From Stercorarius parasiticus (Eukaryota; Chordata; Aves; Charadriiformes; Stercorariidae), in assembly GCA_013396915.1 (NCBI GenBank), contig VWZL01000166.1, positions 1,732,779 to 1,796,778 on the forward strand: a stretch of DNA of 64,000 bases. The letters are read 5' to 3'. Under the pieces are notes generated by a model. That model was not told where the DNA came from. It ran no database searches and saw only the letters and a list, made by a program, of their open reading frames with translations. Shown here one piece after another: positions 10,994-25,304 of this stretch. The translations under genes and the position numbers were made by a program. The first letter of the stretch is position 1; every line of letters starts with the position of its first letter.

Positions 10994-13900
10994 CTGGAAG
11001 GAGAAGAAAGAAAAAAGTAAAAGAGCAAGAAGGATCTACTGCTGGTTCCAAAGATTACTGTCTAGATAGAGATACTGGATACATATAACCAGACAAATTC
11101 AAATAATCTCTTGGTGTAGCAGCCATTTCTTGGCTCCTACTCCTTTTTACCCCTCAAACCACCCACTTCACAACTTGATGAAGGACATGCTGAATGTGGA
11201 TAGCTTTTTACATGCCTCTCTTTGCAAGAGAGCTTCTTCAGTTGGTGCCTGCTCCTTGCCCAAGCATCCATCCATATATGTGAATTTTCTTGGGACCCTG
11301 CCAAGCCTTTAGCTTTCTCTACTAAGAATTACAATGCAAGTTTCCTAGCTATCACTGCTGGACTTCTAGTTACTGCTCTTGTGGTCTGTGGTTCTTCATG
11401 TTACATTCTCCTTCATTCTTGCTTGCATAGAAGTTACTTGACAAGACACACAAAAAAGCCAGGATGCTGCAATGAACTCTGCTCTTCCCTTTGACACAGA
11501 CTACACAGACATCACAAATCTCTTCACCAAGGTTATTTCCTCCCAAAGAATATCTGAGGTTACCTCAGGGACGTTCTGCAACTGAGAGCTGCAAGAGTGA
11601 GATGAGGTATAAATGAAACATTTGCTCTCCATTAACACATGGTCTACACTCCAAAAAAGCTCAAGAACCCTGCCTGGAGTTATTGCTATGGATGGATGAT
11701 AACATGAGATATAGCCATAAATGTTTAATTTATAAACCTAGCAGCTAGAAAATTATTCAACTAGACTGAAAGTGCTGAGGATTTTAATAGTGCCTGCCCA
11801 CATTAACAGATGGAAATAGCACCAATAGCTCAGAAACAAGCACAAACGCACTCGCATATTTGGTCAGCATTGACAACGTTGCCTAAATCGAACTTTCAGA
11901 GAAAATTCAAACCCAGTGCAAGCAGTGGGCAACTGTAGAGTTATCAAGGGCACTGCTTCTGCTTCCACAGGACACTGCTTGGCTTGCTGCCTCTCTCTTC
12001 ACAGGCGTGCCAGATGCTCTTCCAAGCACTATAAGGTTAATTCCAGAGGGAAAACAGCACCCCAGAATGAAGGCAACTAAAGCAGCATCACAGTTCCTAC
12101 ATTTTTCCAGGGCAGTTCTATGCAGCCAAAGGACCCTTTAGACTGCAACCACAAATGTCAACTCAGGGATGGGAGAACGAAGTGGAATAGGAGTAGCAAG
12201 GGAACAATGTGTCAGACAACTGGCAAAATGAGAAGTGGAATAAAATTTGGGGCTAATTCTTCTTTCCCCAGGGTGTATGCCAGCTGGAGCTAGCAGGTAA
12301 GAAGTAAAGCATTAAACTCCATCATGCTGGAGTCATCTCCCATGACCCCACAGGATGTGGATTATCCAGAAAGACGTCAGGCCTCTGTAAGGTCACCTCC
12401 CCTCCTCCCTTCTGCTCCTCATAAACAAAACCATCAGGCAGCAGAAGCAGCTAACTGGAATAAATGTCACTAACTCTGAGCCACAGTCAAGGCTTCTTCA
12501 CAGCACTTTTCCAAGCAGGCTTCAGAGGTCAGAAACCAACAGGGTGGAAGCCAAAGAAATCACAGAGGCAGACTCTGAATGACAGGCCACCATAGAGGAA
12601 GGGTACTGGTGAGGGCACAACTCCATTGGCTTTGTCATTTTTATACTGCAAACAGATGGCTGGTGCACCTCTCCTTCATGCAAGGCAGCCGCTCCCATTT
12701 TCCACCTACAACTGAGTTTCAACCCCAGAGGCCTTTCTGACACAGAAGCATGACACCATGAACTAGCTACAGCTCCTCACGCCAGCCCAGAGCGGAAATC
12801 TTGTTATCATCTTCCCACAGCACAAGGCAAAAAAAAAAACCAACACCAAACACCAAACCCTTTGTTTTGTAGCGTGCTTAGCCTCTAATTTGGGAAAGGA
12901 AAAGCCTGGCACCTCACCATTGAGAAGCTGCTCACCCTTGGCTCACGCTTGCCACGACATTGTTCTTTTTCAATGAAAAGATAAAAACTTCTAATAGTTC
13001 AAATGCAGTGATGCCAACTCATGTCAATAAAGCAGTGTTTCTCTGTAGTAGCAGAAATCTTTAAGCCAGTTTGCAGACTTCCAAATCAGACATAAGGTAC
13101 CAAATAAAGCCTCAGTCCTTCAAATATGTGAATAGGACTCCATACACAAAGAGGACCCTGTGTTACTATTCACGGTAGTGAAGTTAAGCACGTGCACAAG
13201 TGTTAGGGGGAATGGGTTTGGCTTTGCCTGTAAAGTTTTAGGTTACTGAGTAAGAACAGCAAACCATCTCCCTTCTTCATTTCCACTCAAATCCAGAAAT
13301 ATAACAATGCATTTTCAACATTTTAAAGGAATGGCTATGAATTCTCCCAGTGGTATGCATTTTTCTAAAACAACACCCAGCCTAAGGAATGGATGTCTTG
13401 CCGTGAGTTAGGTCACATAAAAAGATGAAAGAATTGGACCACTTCTCTCCTCAGTTAAAGAAAAAATCCTTCTTGCTAAATTTCTTTTCAAATAAAGAAA
13501 CAATGCACTTATGTCTGGTTTCTACAGTTGCTCAACGGCAAGGCTTCTAAGGACCATCTTCTTGTACTTTCAGAAAGGGTAGTGCTTCAGGGTGGACTTC
13601 CTCTCATTCACTCCTGCATTCATCAAGCATTTAGTCAGAATATTAAAAAGGCCACAGATTAAGCAAAAACCTCATTTTTCCCCTCAGCGACCCTTTCAGC
13701 TGCTGTTTCTCACTACGTTCCAAATGTGAAGACAACATCCTAACTCCTTATGAGGGATATTAATTCCAGGTGCTTCAAAAAGCGCCACCACCAAACACCG
13801 TGATATCCGTTCTCCCCCAGCATCATCTCCCTGTCTCCCCTCGGCACTCGCAGAGCTGTCTGGCGCTGCAGGGAAAGGAGCAGAGAAGGAGCCTGAACTC

Positions 13901-15590
13901 CTTTGGTACCAGGGCAAGATGCTAATTCACAGATCCACACTGACCTTTCGTTTTAAAGCATGGGCTCTGCCTCATCATTCCTGACACATGATCATGCAAG
14001 TTCTGGGAAGAAATTCGAGTCACTGGACTATTACTGGATACTTAAGAAATCCTGTTTTACAATCATCCTCTTAAGCTTTCGAAGCTTGATTTTGGGGCCT
14101 CATCCAAAGACTGCTAAATGGAGTGGCTGCCATGGATTTTGGCTTACATCTAGGGCTAGTAACATAAAACATAAATATAACAAAAAATTGCTTTGCTGAC
14201 ACCAACCTTTATGAAAGGTTAAAACAGATGCTACTAAAAGCAGAACTTTTAAAGGAGAGGGCTGACCATGGAAGGTGCTGGTTACCTCACCATGTGCTGA
14301 GGTGCCACTAAAATCCCCAGAAAGTCACACCAGCAACCAGACTAAGGGGCCCATGTAACACTGAATAAACTGCTAGGTTGCTCTCAGTACTATTTGTTTT
14401 ATGGATGCTTTTGTTCAGCGGGGTCTTTTTTTAATTAAAAACAAAAAGTCAGCCTCTTGGGGGATCTATTTTCCTTTCCTCTTCTGACTTCAGCACAAAC
14501 ACACTAGAAAAATTATAGCCACAGTACAAATAAAAATAGCTGAAGAACTTGCAGCTGTTGTTAATTTCCCAAGTATTCAACATTGCCCATTTAACGATGG
14601 AACAATATGCTCCAGTTTCAGTCCTGGCACAAGGCTATCTGAGCGGGAGGCAGATATTTTAGTTTGTGCAAATGCCAAAGGCAAGTCAACGACTACAGCA
14701 AGCAGAGAAAGGGCAGGAGGACAACATGATGTAGACCGCTGGACATCCACACCAAACATTTCCTCCTGCCTTTTCTTTCTCATTTAAAATTATTAGTCAA
14801 CTCACCAGCTGATTATATCAGGCTTGCAGACTTACTAACACGTACAGCAGGAGAAAAGCGTGCTTAATAAAAATTCATGAAGTGGAAAACATTTTTACAG
14901 CTGAAGAGCTGTTTTTTCTTTCTATTTTAAGTATTGAGTGTTTCTGGTGTGAAATGCATTACACAGGGAGGTTCCACTTGCTTTTCTCCTGAATAAAGTC
15001 TTTAACCAACTTGTCTATAGTTTGTATTTCCCTAGTTTAATACAGAACAAAGTAATAAAGTACTTGGTATTTGTAGGGAACAGAAGTGAAACAAAACATG
15101 CCTCAAGTCTGGCAAGAAGAATCTAAAAACACATCTAAAAACTAAAATTGCTTTTGAAGCACTAAAAGTCAGCTACAGAAGAAATGCTTATTTAGTTACA
15201 TCTCTTGCAGCTCTGCCTTCAGTTGCTAAGTATATTGTCATGCTTACCAGCACACGAACTAGACTGAGCAGAATTAGTAGAGAGACAATGCTTGTAAATT
15301 CACACACAACATCCATAAGTAGCAATGAAGTACAAAAGAAAAATTAAGGCTTAGGTACAGGAGTGAAATTCAAAGGCTCAGAAGTGACAGGGAAATTGGG
15401 AAACTGTTGATTATAATTGGAAATACAGAGCTTCTCTCTCTGCTGTGCTGTATTTGTCTCATTCACATGCACAAAGGCACAGTTAGGGGTCATAAAGCTG
15501 AAGCATTCAGCAGGTAATATTTAGTGAAAAAAATTCTGTTCTCTTGTTAAGGGCCCACTGGCAGAGCAAAATTTAAAACACAAGTAACAG
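10994..15590. other. Non-coding stretch
   Basis: No gene is seen. Open frames here (for example on the minus strand at 12522-12743 and 13696-13940) lack splice context and codon bias. A short A run lies at 12829-12839. The rest is unique-looking AT-rich sequence. Confidence 0.5.
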
Positions 15591-15597
15591 TTTTAAA

Positions 15598-15740
15598 GGC
15601 GGGGGGGGAGGGAAGAAATTAAGAAAAAAAAAAAATCTTAAGTTTGCAACATTGCCAAGATCCCTCTGTTATGCTCAGATACAGTTTTAATCTACTCCAG
15701 GGAAAGACGAAAAAAAAAAAAAAGAAAGAAAAAGAAAAGG
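15598..15740 (+). repeat. Purine-rich low-complexity tracts
   Basis: Two homopurine runs about 80 bases apart: a G run followed by A-rich sequence at 15600-15635, and an A/G run of about 33 bases at 15707-15740. Directly after the second, the octamer GGCCCTAA is repeated in tandem. Such tracts are common low-complexity sequence and may be assembly-sensitive. Confidence 0.85.
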
Positions 15741-18700
15741 CCCTAAGGCCCTAACAACCCAGCCTTTGGTAATATTTCACTTCCCCGCTGCTGGCCAAGG
15801 CAAGCGGCACTACCCCTCCTTATGAGAGCAAAGTCTCAATCCAACACTCAACAGATCAGAGACTCTGGTTCAGATCTCTCTATAAAATCAAACAAACCGC
15901 CTGGTGAACATGATTGAGGTGGGGAAGAAGATGGGTTGGTTGGGTTGAAAACCAGCCATGAAGAATAGTTTCACACATGGCCCCGTGCCTTCCTGCAGGT
16001 AAAGCACAGGACGAGTTTAAATCAAAGGTGAGCAACAGCACAGATGCGGGGAAGTGTGCTGCTTCTGAGCACCTAAGGGCAGGCAGCACCAACAGCACCA
16101 CCACCACTATGCTCCTGCCCTCAGCCTGGGGTGGAGAAGAGCAGCCAGGTGGATCTGTGGGAATCTCCTGCGAAAGGACAAAGCAATAGTGAGAGTCATG
16201 GAGAGCCTGCTGGAGGCAGCTCAGTCTCCAGCTGTTCCTCAGGCTTTTGGGCTCTCCCTGACCTCATCCTGCTCATAGAAGGTGTCTTGGGTCCTTCCTG
16301 CTCCCTTCCTCCTGCTGTTTAACAGAGCAAAGCCATATCCCACTGGTGTCTACAGAGACAGCAGTAATACAGCTGAACTCGTTATTCATGTTAAATTAAT
16401 TCTTCTGGCTGGCTGTAGCTTGCTCCCCACATGCATGTCCGTTCCCATGACAGAAGATGCTTGTGCATATTAGGTCACATCATGGGACAATACATATATC
16501 AAGGCATGCAGGCATATATCCAGCCAGGTAAAGACCTATAGGCTATATATAGTCCCCAGTGCTAAAAGACTAGGCCTTCACGATTTGAAGCAGACGTGGC
16601 TGCTACTCAGCACTCTTAGACAGGATCCATTCAGTGCATATTTCTCCAAGAAGATACTGGCTAGCTGAAATATTTCATTTTCTCTCCAAAGAAAGAAACT
16701 AGACCATATAAGTGATTTTATTCAGCTTTTATATTTAGTATTAGAGCTACCAGTAATGTAACCACGCACTTGTGCCGCAAGAGCAATTACAGAACTAGGT
16801 AAACTGAGACAAACAAGAAAGAGAGAGGAAAGATCTCCACAGAGAATCGCACACCTGGCATCACAACGATCCTGCATGCACTGCAACATGAAGGTGATGC
16901 ATGGAAGGGGTGAAACGAGACCCTCACCATCGCTGAGCTCCTACAACCCAGTTAATACAGAGGTTTCATAAGGAGAACTTAGCTGGTATTACACCGATAC
17001 AAACAGACCTTACACACGCACAAGCAGGCAGTATCTGCATCCGTCTGGACTAGCTTAGTCCCATCAGTGGTACTTGCATGACAGTTTGGAAACCTTTACA
17101 CTAAGGGATGTTCTTCACAATTCAAGCCTAGTCCAGCTAGAAGCTTTCAGTGAGACTTCAGGGCTTGCAACTATACTACCAGGTAATGCAACTAAAGGGC
17201 TGACTATGTTTTCCTCCCAGTATTAGGGAGAGGAGGGGAGAGAAAAAGAAAAACGCCACACCACAAAGCTGTTTTACCACGGCCCCGTGTTCACAAAGTA
17301 TTTTGCAGGGGAAAAAAACAAAAAAAAAACCCTACACCCAGAATGACTACATCTGTGAGGTGACTTGATGACTTCTTCCAGGCACATCCACGTGGACCAC
17401 TCTTGGATAGTACCATGTTCAGTTAAATAAAAAGAAAGGAAACATCATCAGGAGAAACTCTTCACTTTGAAACAGAAATGAGTAGGGCTTTGCAGTGGGA
17501 CACCATTGGAATTCTTTACATAGTATGTTTTTATGTTGACTTTTTATAACTCCATTCAAAGAGAATGAAGTGTCAAACTTTTCTGTCTGCAACCATCAGG
17601 CTACAAAGCTCCCTGTTCATTCGTTATGAAAGTAATCATAACCCCTTGATTTTAGCTGTTGATCTTGGCAGAGTGGGAAAAGAAGATCACCAACCTGAGA
17701 CTCACAACTAAATGGCAAAGATTACTAAAAATAACAACCTCACAAGGCACTGAGAGTCTAAGGATGATAATTTGGAAATTCTTTTCCTATTTCAGATCAT
17801 CTCTACAAAAAATGAAACTTTAAAAGCCTAGCTACCATAGTAATGGCATTCTTAATAGGTTACAAACATCACCTTTAAACCAGAACTCACATCAAAAGAC
17901 TGGAAACAACAGGATGAACACTCATCAAAACATCACAAGTACAAAGGTCAGTCAAAAGAACGAAGGCGAAAGCATGTGGGACCAGGACACCAGATTGTGA
18001 CCTCTTAGACTGTTGCCAATGACACTGCTGAACACAAACATATCACAGAATAATATGAATTAAAAAAAACATACATGCAACGACATCCACCAGACGATTG
18101 ACAGGTGTTCTGTAGGGGCAGTGGAACAAATCTTAACAGAGAAGCAAGATCTGGACAAGAGGCAAAAGTGACAAAGCTGTGCTGTTCACCCAGTTCTGCA
18201 AAACAAAGAGATGGAAGGGAAGAGTCCATATGAACTTATTAAATGCTCTTCCAGGTTATAGGGGCACAGAAAAAAGTCTCAGTTCCCTTATTTGTACCTA
18301 ATGCACAACTACCTAAATGAGAACATAACACACAGCAAATTAATTCTTTTCCCAAGCTCTGTTTTGGGATAATTTCATCCTCTCACTCCCCTGAGGTCAT
18401 CTACATCTTTTTTCCAGCATCTGTCTTGTTCTAGCTGATAACCACATTTTTAAATTGCTCCAGCTGACCAGCCATTTTTGGGAATGCCCATACTCAGTGA
18501 ATGTCTTAAGACAATTTGAAATGCTGAAAGCTTTTCCTGGAAAAGACTGATGATGATGACTTTAAATTCAGTAAGTGAAATTAAAAAGGTGGATTTTTTT
18601 CAGCTTGAAAGAAGGAAAATGAAGGAACAGGGACGAGGAGACCAAATCTCTCAGAACCATGTACCGCCTTTGCAGAGAGCTCAGGCAAAGCCTACCCACA

Positions 18701-21700
18701 AATGATCCAAAAAAAGGGTGTCAGTAGAGCCGAGGTCTTCTGACCTGCCCAGCTGGGAGTTTTACCAGGGTGCAAACACCCTGGCAGGCAGCTGAACCCA
18801 GACCACTGACTGTCCATGCAGGTACCAAAACTCGAGCAGTGCTTTTGTTTCTCAACCACAGCAGAACACAAGAGGATAATATATAAGCAGATGGTACCAG
18901 TTTATATTCGATGAGGTAGTTTTACAGTTTCTGTATACTTTGAAATGCACAATATACCAATTGTATAGGTATCCTTCAAGGCACACCTAACAAACCTTAG
19001 GTAAATAGAAGGCTCCCAGGATATTTTTTGTTGTTGCTCAGTACGGAAGGCTCCATCTGCTGGGTCCCATGAGATGGCCATGCTTCCTCTCCCACCTCCC
19101 CACAACCAGCGAGGTAACCAGGGGCCTTGTAGCAGGGACATCTTGGGGCTCCTTTACATCTTATGGGGAGACTCCTGCTCTTCAAAGCCAAAACACCACA
19201 CCTGGGGTGCGGGGGGTATAACATTGCAAATACATTAGCTGCTAGTATTGCAGGAGTAGACCATAAGAGGCAGCCAGATGAGCCAGTCTCATGCATAAAA
19301 TGCAAAACCTGTCAGGTCTCCATGCATGCAAGTTACCTGGAAAAGCTCCTCGGGCACTTTGGCAGTTGCCAGCATTGGTGGAAACACTGCAAAGGATATT
19401 TACAGAAGACAAAGAAAAAGCCAGAAAATAAAACAAATTATGAGAAAGTGCTGACTTCTCAACCTCAAACAAAGAGCTCACAGCAGCCAGCATGCATTAG
19501 AGTGGGTCTCTGGATTCACTGGCACTTGGTTGACTTCTTTTCAGAACAAAATCTTGGATTTGTCCCTGCTGTTTTTCTTTGTCAAGAGCCAGTAATGTTG
19601 TTTTGCTAATGGCTTATGCAGGAGTGCTGGAGCCAGCAGCTCGCACACTCGTTGCTTTTATTGGTCTATTAAAATGAAATGAAGCTGGTGCTAAAGCTTT
19701 TATAATCATTTAGGATATTTCGTTATGAGTTCAGGGCAGAAAAGCAAGCAATGGTGTCTCATATAACTGCGCAGGCACAGTACATCTGTCCCTAGGTCTA
19801 AGGGGAAATCCATATGGACTGAAGGGAAAACGAACAGTGGGAAAGTCAGTTCTCCTGAGTTTCTGCTGGCAGAAGCAGCTGTTTGCTGTGCTTAGCACCA
19901 CAGGAAGAAATAAAGGGGAAATAAATTCACCAGAAGTAGAGTTTGATAGTAAGTATGTCAGGATTACTATTATTTTGCATTTACCATTGATTGCATCTAG
20001 AAACTTTAATATCGAACCAGGACATTGCTGCACAATCACTACACAAAAAGGGAGCAGGGACTATCAAAGTATAAAACAAAAGAAGCAACAGAAAGCATGA
20101 TGCAAATAGAGGGCAAAAGCAAACAACGAAGAAACATTCCCTATCATGACAGCAAATGGTCTCCATCCATCTGCTCAAATGCTGTCACGTTTTGCATTCA
20201 CGGCACAGAGTCCATGGTGGGACCTGCAGAAAAGCAAGGGAGGAAATCACATATATTTACTGAAAGCCTTTCCCAATGGTTAGAGGAAAAGGCAGCATCA
20301 AGGAGGCTTATTGAGAACTTCGCAGATTTATTTGAAGATCAAGGTGGATTTAGGAAGAAAGAACTAGTACCAGGACGACAAGACAGGGCCTATCCAAAAA
20401 GTCTACCTTATTTACATATTCATCCAAGCAGTGGCAAAGCAAGAACATCTTGCAGTATCAGGAACATCAAGGAATCATCACATCAAGGAATGTCACACCA
20501 GTTTCTTTTCTGATATTACACTCAAACTGAACACTACTGTTCACATCCTTGTGTTTATGCAAGTCTTCCTTGAGGTGTAGCGTAAACAAATACCAAGTAC
20601 TCACAGCAAGGGCATTAGCCTCACAAGCCTACAAATATTTTTATTTGGGATCTAGCTCTCAACACGTCACCACTATTGATGTTCTTACGGAAAAAGTAAT
20701 TGTTTGGTTGTTTGGGTCCCCCCAGCCACCCCAAGTCTCATCTGCACTGACAAGTTTGCAACCTGATCTTCTGGCCCCGTGTAAACAGACAAGATTATTT
20801 TGGCATTAGGCTGTCAATTAATCATTTCCTTTTTTTTTTTTTTTAAACCCTACGAAGTGACATTCTTGAATTTTGAAAAGACCTTGGAACTAAGTAGAGG
20901 ATTGGTGGTACAGTACTATTCCCAATTCATCACAGAGAAAAAGAGTAAGTGTTCAAAGTCTCAGATGAATTTAAAACTGGGATCCAACCAAGATTTCCAT
21001 GCCTGAATTTCACATGTCATTCATTCAACTAGTTCAGGTCTAAAGCATGGTAATAAACTATTTTTCGTTTACATGACACAGAAACCATAGGTCTCTGACT
21101 TTTAAGTATCAGATGTGTTTAAAACAGCCCTTCGCAAAAAAACATGCCTAGCCACACATCAGCAAAATATAGGTAAACAAAGTCTACAGAGGCCTGCAGT
21201 GAAACAAGACTGCACGCATCCAAATTTAAAAGAATGGGGGAACAGGAGAAGCAGTATGTCTCTGAGCAAACAGCACCCAACTTCATGTGTTTTTCCACAA
21301 GGAACATTAAAATCATGGGCATATGATTTATGAAAACATCTCCATATTGATGAAAAAACTTACAGTTACTATAGACCCACAGCTAGAGATCATATGAAAA
21401 AACCAACCCACCACGTAAGAGCCCTAGCAGCTGAGCTCTGATTTACAATATTTAACGTAAGACACTCACTGAAGCATAGAAGATACACTAATTGAGCCCA
21501 ACTATGTGATTTGTTTGATACAACACAGATCAAAGCATATAATCCAATTCTTTCTCCAGCGGTTTGTGTCTGGATAACCACATTAAGGCTCAAAAGGATC
21601 AGTTTTACTTACTTATAGCAATACTGAAATGGGTAAAAGTCACATCGATGCGAATGCTAAGAATCTGTAGATGATTTTCAGTTCCACCTGCATCTCACTG

Positions 21701-23371
21701 CTGTGACCACAGTGGTAATGCTATGGTGACAGAATTAGATAAGGAAGGCAAAATGGGCAGCAAAATGTGTTTTGAGGCTTTTCCAGTCATCTCTGACTCT
21801 CCAAGCACATCCACAAGTGGTTAAATTGCCTGCAGTTTCAAGGGCAGAGCACAGTTAAGAGACCCCAACAGCTTCAAAGTCCCCCTTCAGCCTGCATACT
21901 ATGTCTTGGCATGGGTGCCTTTGCCATCTCTCAGGTCAACTACAGCACTAACAGAGATGGATGTGATACACCATAAGGGCAATCAGTGCCTCAGAAAATC
22001 CAACAGGCACTGAGTATTGGAGTGCATTCCCTCAATAATACAGGCTATGAAAAAAAACCCAAAAAACACAAAACCCAAAACCAAACCACAATCCACAAAC
22101 CAAAAAACTCCACACTTTCTCTCCACTCTCTACAACAGTTTCATACAATACAAAGCTGAGCTCAAGAGACTTTCCATGGTCTGGGCCTCTTATCTGGAAG
22201 ACTACCTAGCTGGGTGATCTTCATCCAGCTGACCCTAGCTCAGTATCTTCACTCACCTGGCACAAGGCTCTCTAGCAGATCATCTTAGCTCGTCTTTCAG
22301 AAAGCAGGGGTGGACAAGCTTCCTCTCCGAGAGCAGCCCAAGTCTAAACTCTGTAATACCTCAAGTCTTACTGAAAGGTAACAGACAGAAACCTTCACAA
22401 ACACCACTGTTTTTCCTTCCAAATGCAGAATGCATCTCTCCGACTTTGCCTTTTCTAATAAAAGTGCACAGCAATATGTATATCAAAAAAACACCACACC
22501 CAACCAAACCAAGAGCTCCATTGTACAGCCTTCTCTCCTGGGCGGCACAAACACTGTAAGACAGATGTTAGCCATCTTGGTCACTTGGTACACCACTGGA
22601 AGACACTGGGGCAGTACAGTCATAAGCGTGGCACAGCTATATAACCCAAAACTTACTCCTAAGCAATAGTGTGAGCTAGAAATCACATGATAAAACTTCC
22701 ACTTATGCAGTGTAGCTCTTCTGAGTCAGTCATGATGATAAACAGCCTTATTTCTGATGGTCGTGCCACAGAAGGGAGCTGAGCGTTTGCTGCAGAAGCA
22801 GTATGTGTATTCCGACCACCTTCTGACAGCTGCGCTTATCCACAGTCCCTCAGGCTAAAATCTGTCCACCTCTTCCAATGGCATGCTCAAGTAAGCCTCT
22901 CAGCACTGAGTTTTGAAAATTCTGCTAGACTAGTTTCTCTCTTTCACAGTGTCGGTATAGGAGGTGAGCACACACTAATTTACCTCCCAGCCAGCCCTAT
23001 CGAAAGCAATGAAGCTTCACAAGGCATGAGATAATACGTACTTTTCAAGGTAGGTTTCATGGTCTTTAGCTCTCTCTGTTAAAAAGTCCTTTGCTTCGCT
23101 AATAACCCCATGCAGAGTAAGTTACAACTAAACGTCAGTAACGCTACTGGAATCCAACTCAAAACAGAGTTATTTTATTACAGTTCCTTAAAAGCCTAGA
23201 AATTAAAATTAGCTTTATTTAAAGATCAATTTAAGCTCTGTTTCCACATAGGAGGGCAATCCCAAATTTTAAGCAGACACTACTGACCAATTTCTCCCTT
23301 AGGAATTTAAAATGCACCTCCGAGTCCTTATTTCTGCTTTCCAAGAAGTGCCTGTAGCTAGGAGTCAGAAG
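15741..23371. other. Long non-coding stretch
   Basis: No supportable gene. The two longest open frames (19163-19609 and 20025-20513, both plus strand) have no recognisable domain, no start context of note and no splice support, and I treat them as chance. There is an A/C-rich low-complexity tract at about 22045-22115 and a T run at about 20829-20843. No recognised transposon was seen in this part. Confidence 0.45.
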
Positions 23372-23712
23372 TATAGAGAAGGGCAACCACAATGAGTAAT
23401 GAGATGGAGCAGCTGCCTTTCAAGGAGGGTCTAAAAGGTTTGGGAGCCTGCAATTTGGAAAACAGATGCCTGGGTGATGGGCAAGAACAAGGTTGAACGC
23501 ACAGCTGAATAAGGCTGAATACAGAACTATTATTCTCCAAGCCCTGTAACATTAGTTTCAATGAATGCCCCCTGTCCTAGCAGGAAATTAGTTTAAGCAG
23601 CACTTCTTTACGCAGCAGGCAGACAAAATCTGAAATCGGTTGCTGCAAGAGATTGCAGAAGCAGACAGATTCAAAAGGGACCAGACAAATGGATGGAAGA
23701 TGGATCCAAAAC
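23372..23712 (+). mobile_element. Old, strongly diverged CR1 LINE fragment
   Basis: Although heavily mutated, the order of motifs follows the 3' half of older amniote CR1 elements in plus orientation. A GGGCAACCACAATGA segment is followed by a GGAGCAGCTGCC..GGAGGGTCTAAAAGG block, a TTGGAAAACAGATG block, and then GCAGCACTTCTTTACGCAGC with CTGCAAGAGATTGCAGAAGC downstream. This corresponds to the CR1 stretch that encodes the end of the reverse transcriptase ORF and the sequence after it. The divergence means it inserted long before the copies at 5.7 and 44.9 kb. Boundaries are approximate and no intact frame remains. Confidence 0.7.
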
Positions 23713-25195
23713 AGTAACTAAAGGAAATAAAAAGGAAGCTACACCCTAATATCTCTGATCTGAGTGGTCCATACATTAGAGAAGTATGAAGAGAAGGGAC
23801 TTCAGACAGCGGGCACGATCATGGCCTTTCCCGACACAGTACCTGCCACCATCCGAGACAGAGTACAGGTACAGATAGACTCTTGTCTCACCCATCTTAT
23901 TTATTTCAGTCTTGCAATCACATATATTTCTCTACGTGCAATTAAGCAAGAGCTGAATTAATAAACAGTGTGAACAGAAAACGACTTTGGTCTGTATCTG
24001 AAGGAGACAAGGCAAAAAGCCTTTATAAAAAGGTGCCGGAAGCATCCTGGTAAAGTAAGACAAAAAAATTCCTTTCAAAAAGTCCTCAAAGAAATATTTG
24101 CATTCTTCCAGCAGAATAAATTTAGGACATTGAACAGATTTTGAATGTGCTAATCTTCACAAAGTCTTTTGAAATAAAACCAGCATGGCAATAATATATT
24201 TTATTCTCTATTTCAAACCAAATAAATGAAATATTCATCATTCAGTATAATCACTGCATAATCACCACTTAATTGAGTTTTAACCACCACCACCTATCTC
24301 AGGGGCAAGCATAAAGTATTAATTACCTAAAACCCACACAACACATATAAAATATTTCAGACACATGATCTCTGACCCTACAGGGAATTTGAGAAACAAA
24401 CCAACCAATCCATCAAAACACCTTCTGCAAGTTCACACATGGAAAAGTTATGCACTATTCAATACTCCATTAAATATTCAGGCTCCCCTGATATAGCTGC
24501 AGTCAAAGAACACAAACCCCATGATTATGCAGATTTAAAAATCCTTAAACAACCACAAAGATGAACTTATGCTTGTTAAGACACAGACCACCCAATTTAA
24601 CACAACAGCTCTCCAAGTAGGAGTAGCATCTCCTCTCGCCCATTCAAAAGTCCCATTGAACTTCATGGCCTGAGAACTGGCTAGATGAGGATTTAGAAAG
24701 GTGTCCGATTCTGACCAACACCTCCCAAACAGCAATGTAACACATGGATGCGTCTGTGTGGTCACTTATTGAGGTTGCTTTTCATGAAAGCATCATGATA
24801 AAGCCACAAAAAAAGTATTTCTGGTATCAAGAAAAATCAAAACCTCAGGAAGACCTTTCTCATTTAAAACGTTTTCTGACAAACTTGTGCAAGCATCTGG
24901 AAAACCATGGGGAATTCATAATTTTGAGATGACATTATGACTGAACTTTGCTTGGAGCTGGAAACGATTTGAAGACAAATCTCCATCTAAAGCTGCATGG
25001 ATGTAAATAGGAAGAGTTTGCTTGTTTTCTTGCAGAATGATGGATATCCAAGTTCCAGAATCAAGATGCAACAGAAACAGGACAGCCCTGCTCCTTCAGG
25101 AAGAACCCTAACTGTATCAGACGTCCAGCACTGCCTAAGGCTTTTCCAGCAAAGAGGAATATCGATGTGCCTGAGGCCATGAAACAAAGGGAAAA
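23713..25195. other. AT-rich non-coding stretch
   Basis: No gene is seen. The part at about 24090-24300 is unique and AT-rich, with several ATTA-type and AATAAA-type motifs in both orientations, and might be conserved non-coding DNA. I cannot distinguish that from neutral sequence here. Confidence 0.4.
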
Positions 25196-25200
25196 AATGA

Positions 25201-25222
25201 AAAAAAAAAAAAAAAAAAAAAA
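25201..25222 (+). repeat. A22 homopolymer
   Basis: A run of 22 A residues followed by AGAGAGAAC. I see no retroposon body upstream of it and no target-site duplication, so it is listed only as a homopolymer. Confidence 0.95.
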
Positions 25223-25285
25223 GAGAGAACCCCTGAAAAGACACTCTCTCAGTAGAAGGAATGAAACTGGTAGCTAGAATATTTG

Positions 25286-25304
25286 CCCCCCCCCCCTTTT
25301 TTTT
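25286..25304 (+). repeat. C11T8 homopolymer junction
   Basis: Eleven C residues are followed directly by eight T residues, a polypyrimidine run. The exact lengths in the true genome are uncertain because such runs are error-prone in sequencing. Confidence 0.9.

Noticed and set aside
19163..19609. 148-codon plus-strand ORF with several Cys and His residues that suggest a zinc-binding protein
   Set aside because: The Cys/His spacing fits no known finger pattern, and a 102-codon minus-strand frame overlaps it.
20025..20513. 162-codon plus-strand ORF, the longest uninterrupted by Ns in one copy of sequence
   Set aside because: Highly charged, low-complexity composition with no recognised motif. 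It overlaps other frames and lacks a promoter or splice context.
25201..25222. A22 run as the tail of a processed pseudogene
   Set aside because: No coding or UTR-like body precedes it and no target-site duplication is visible.
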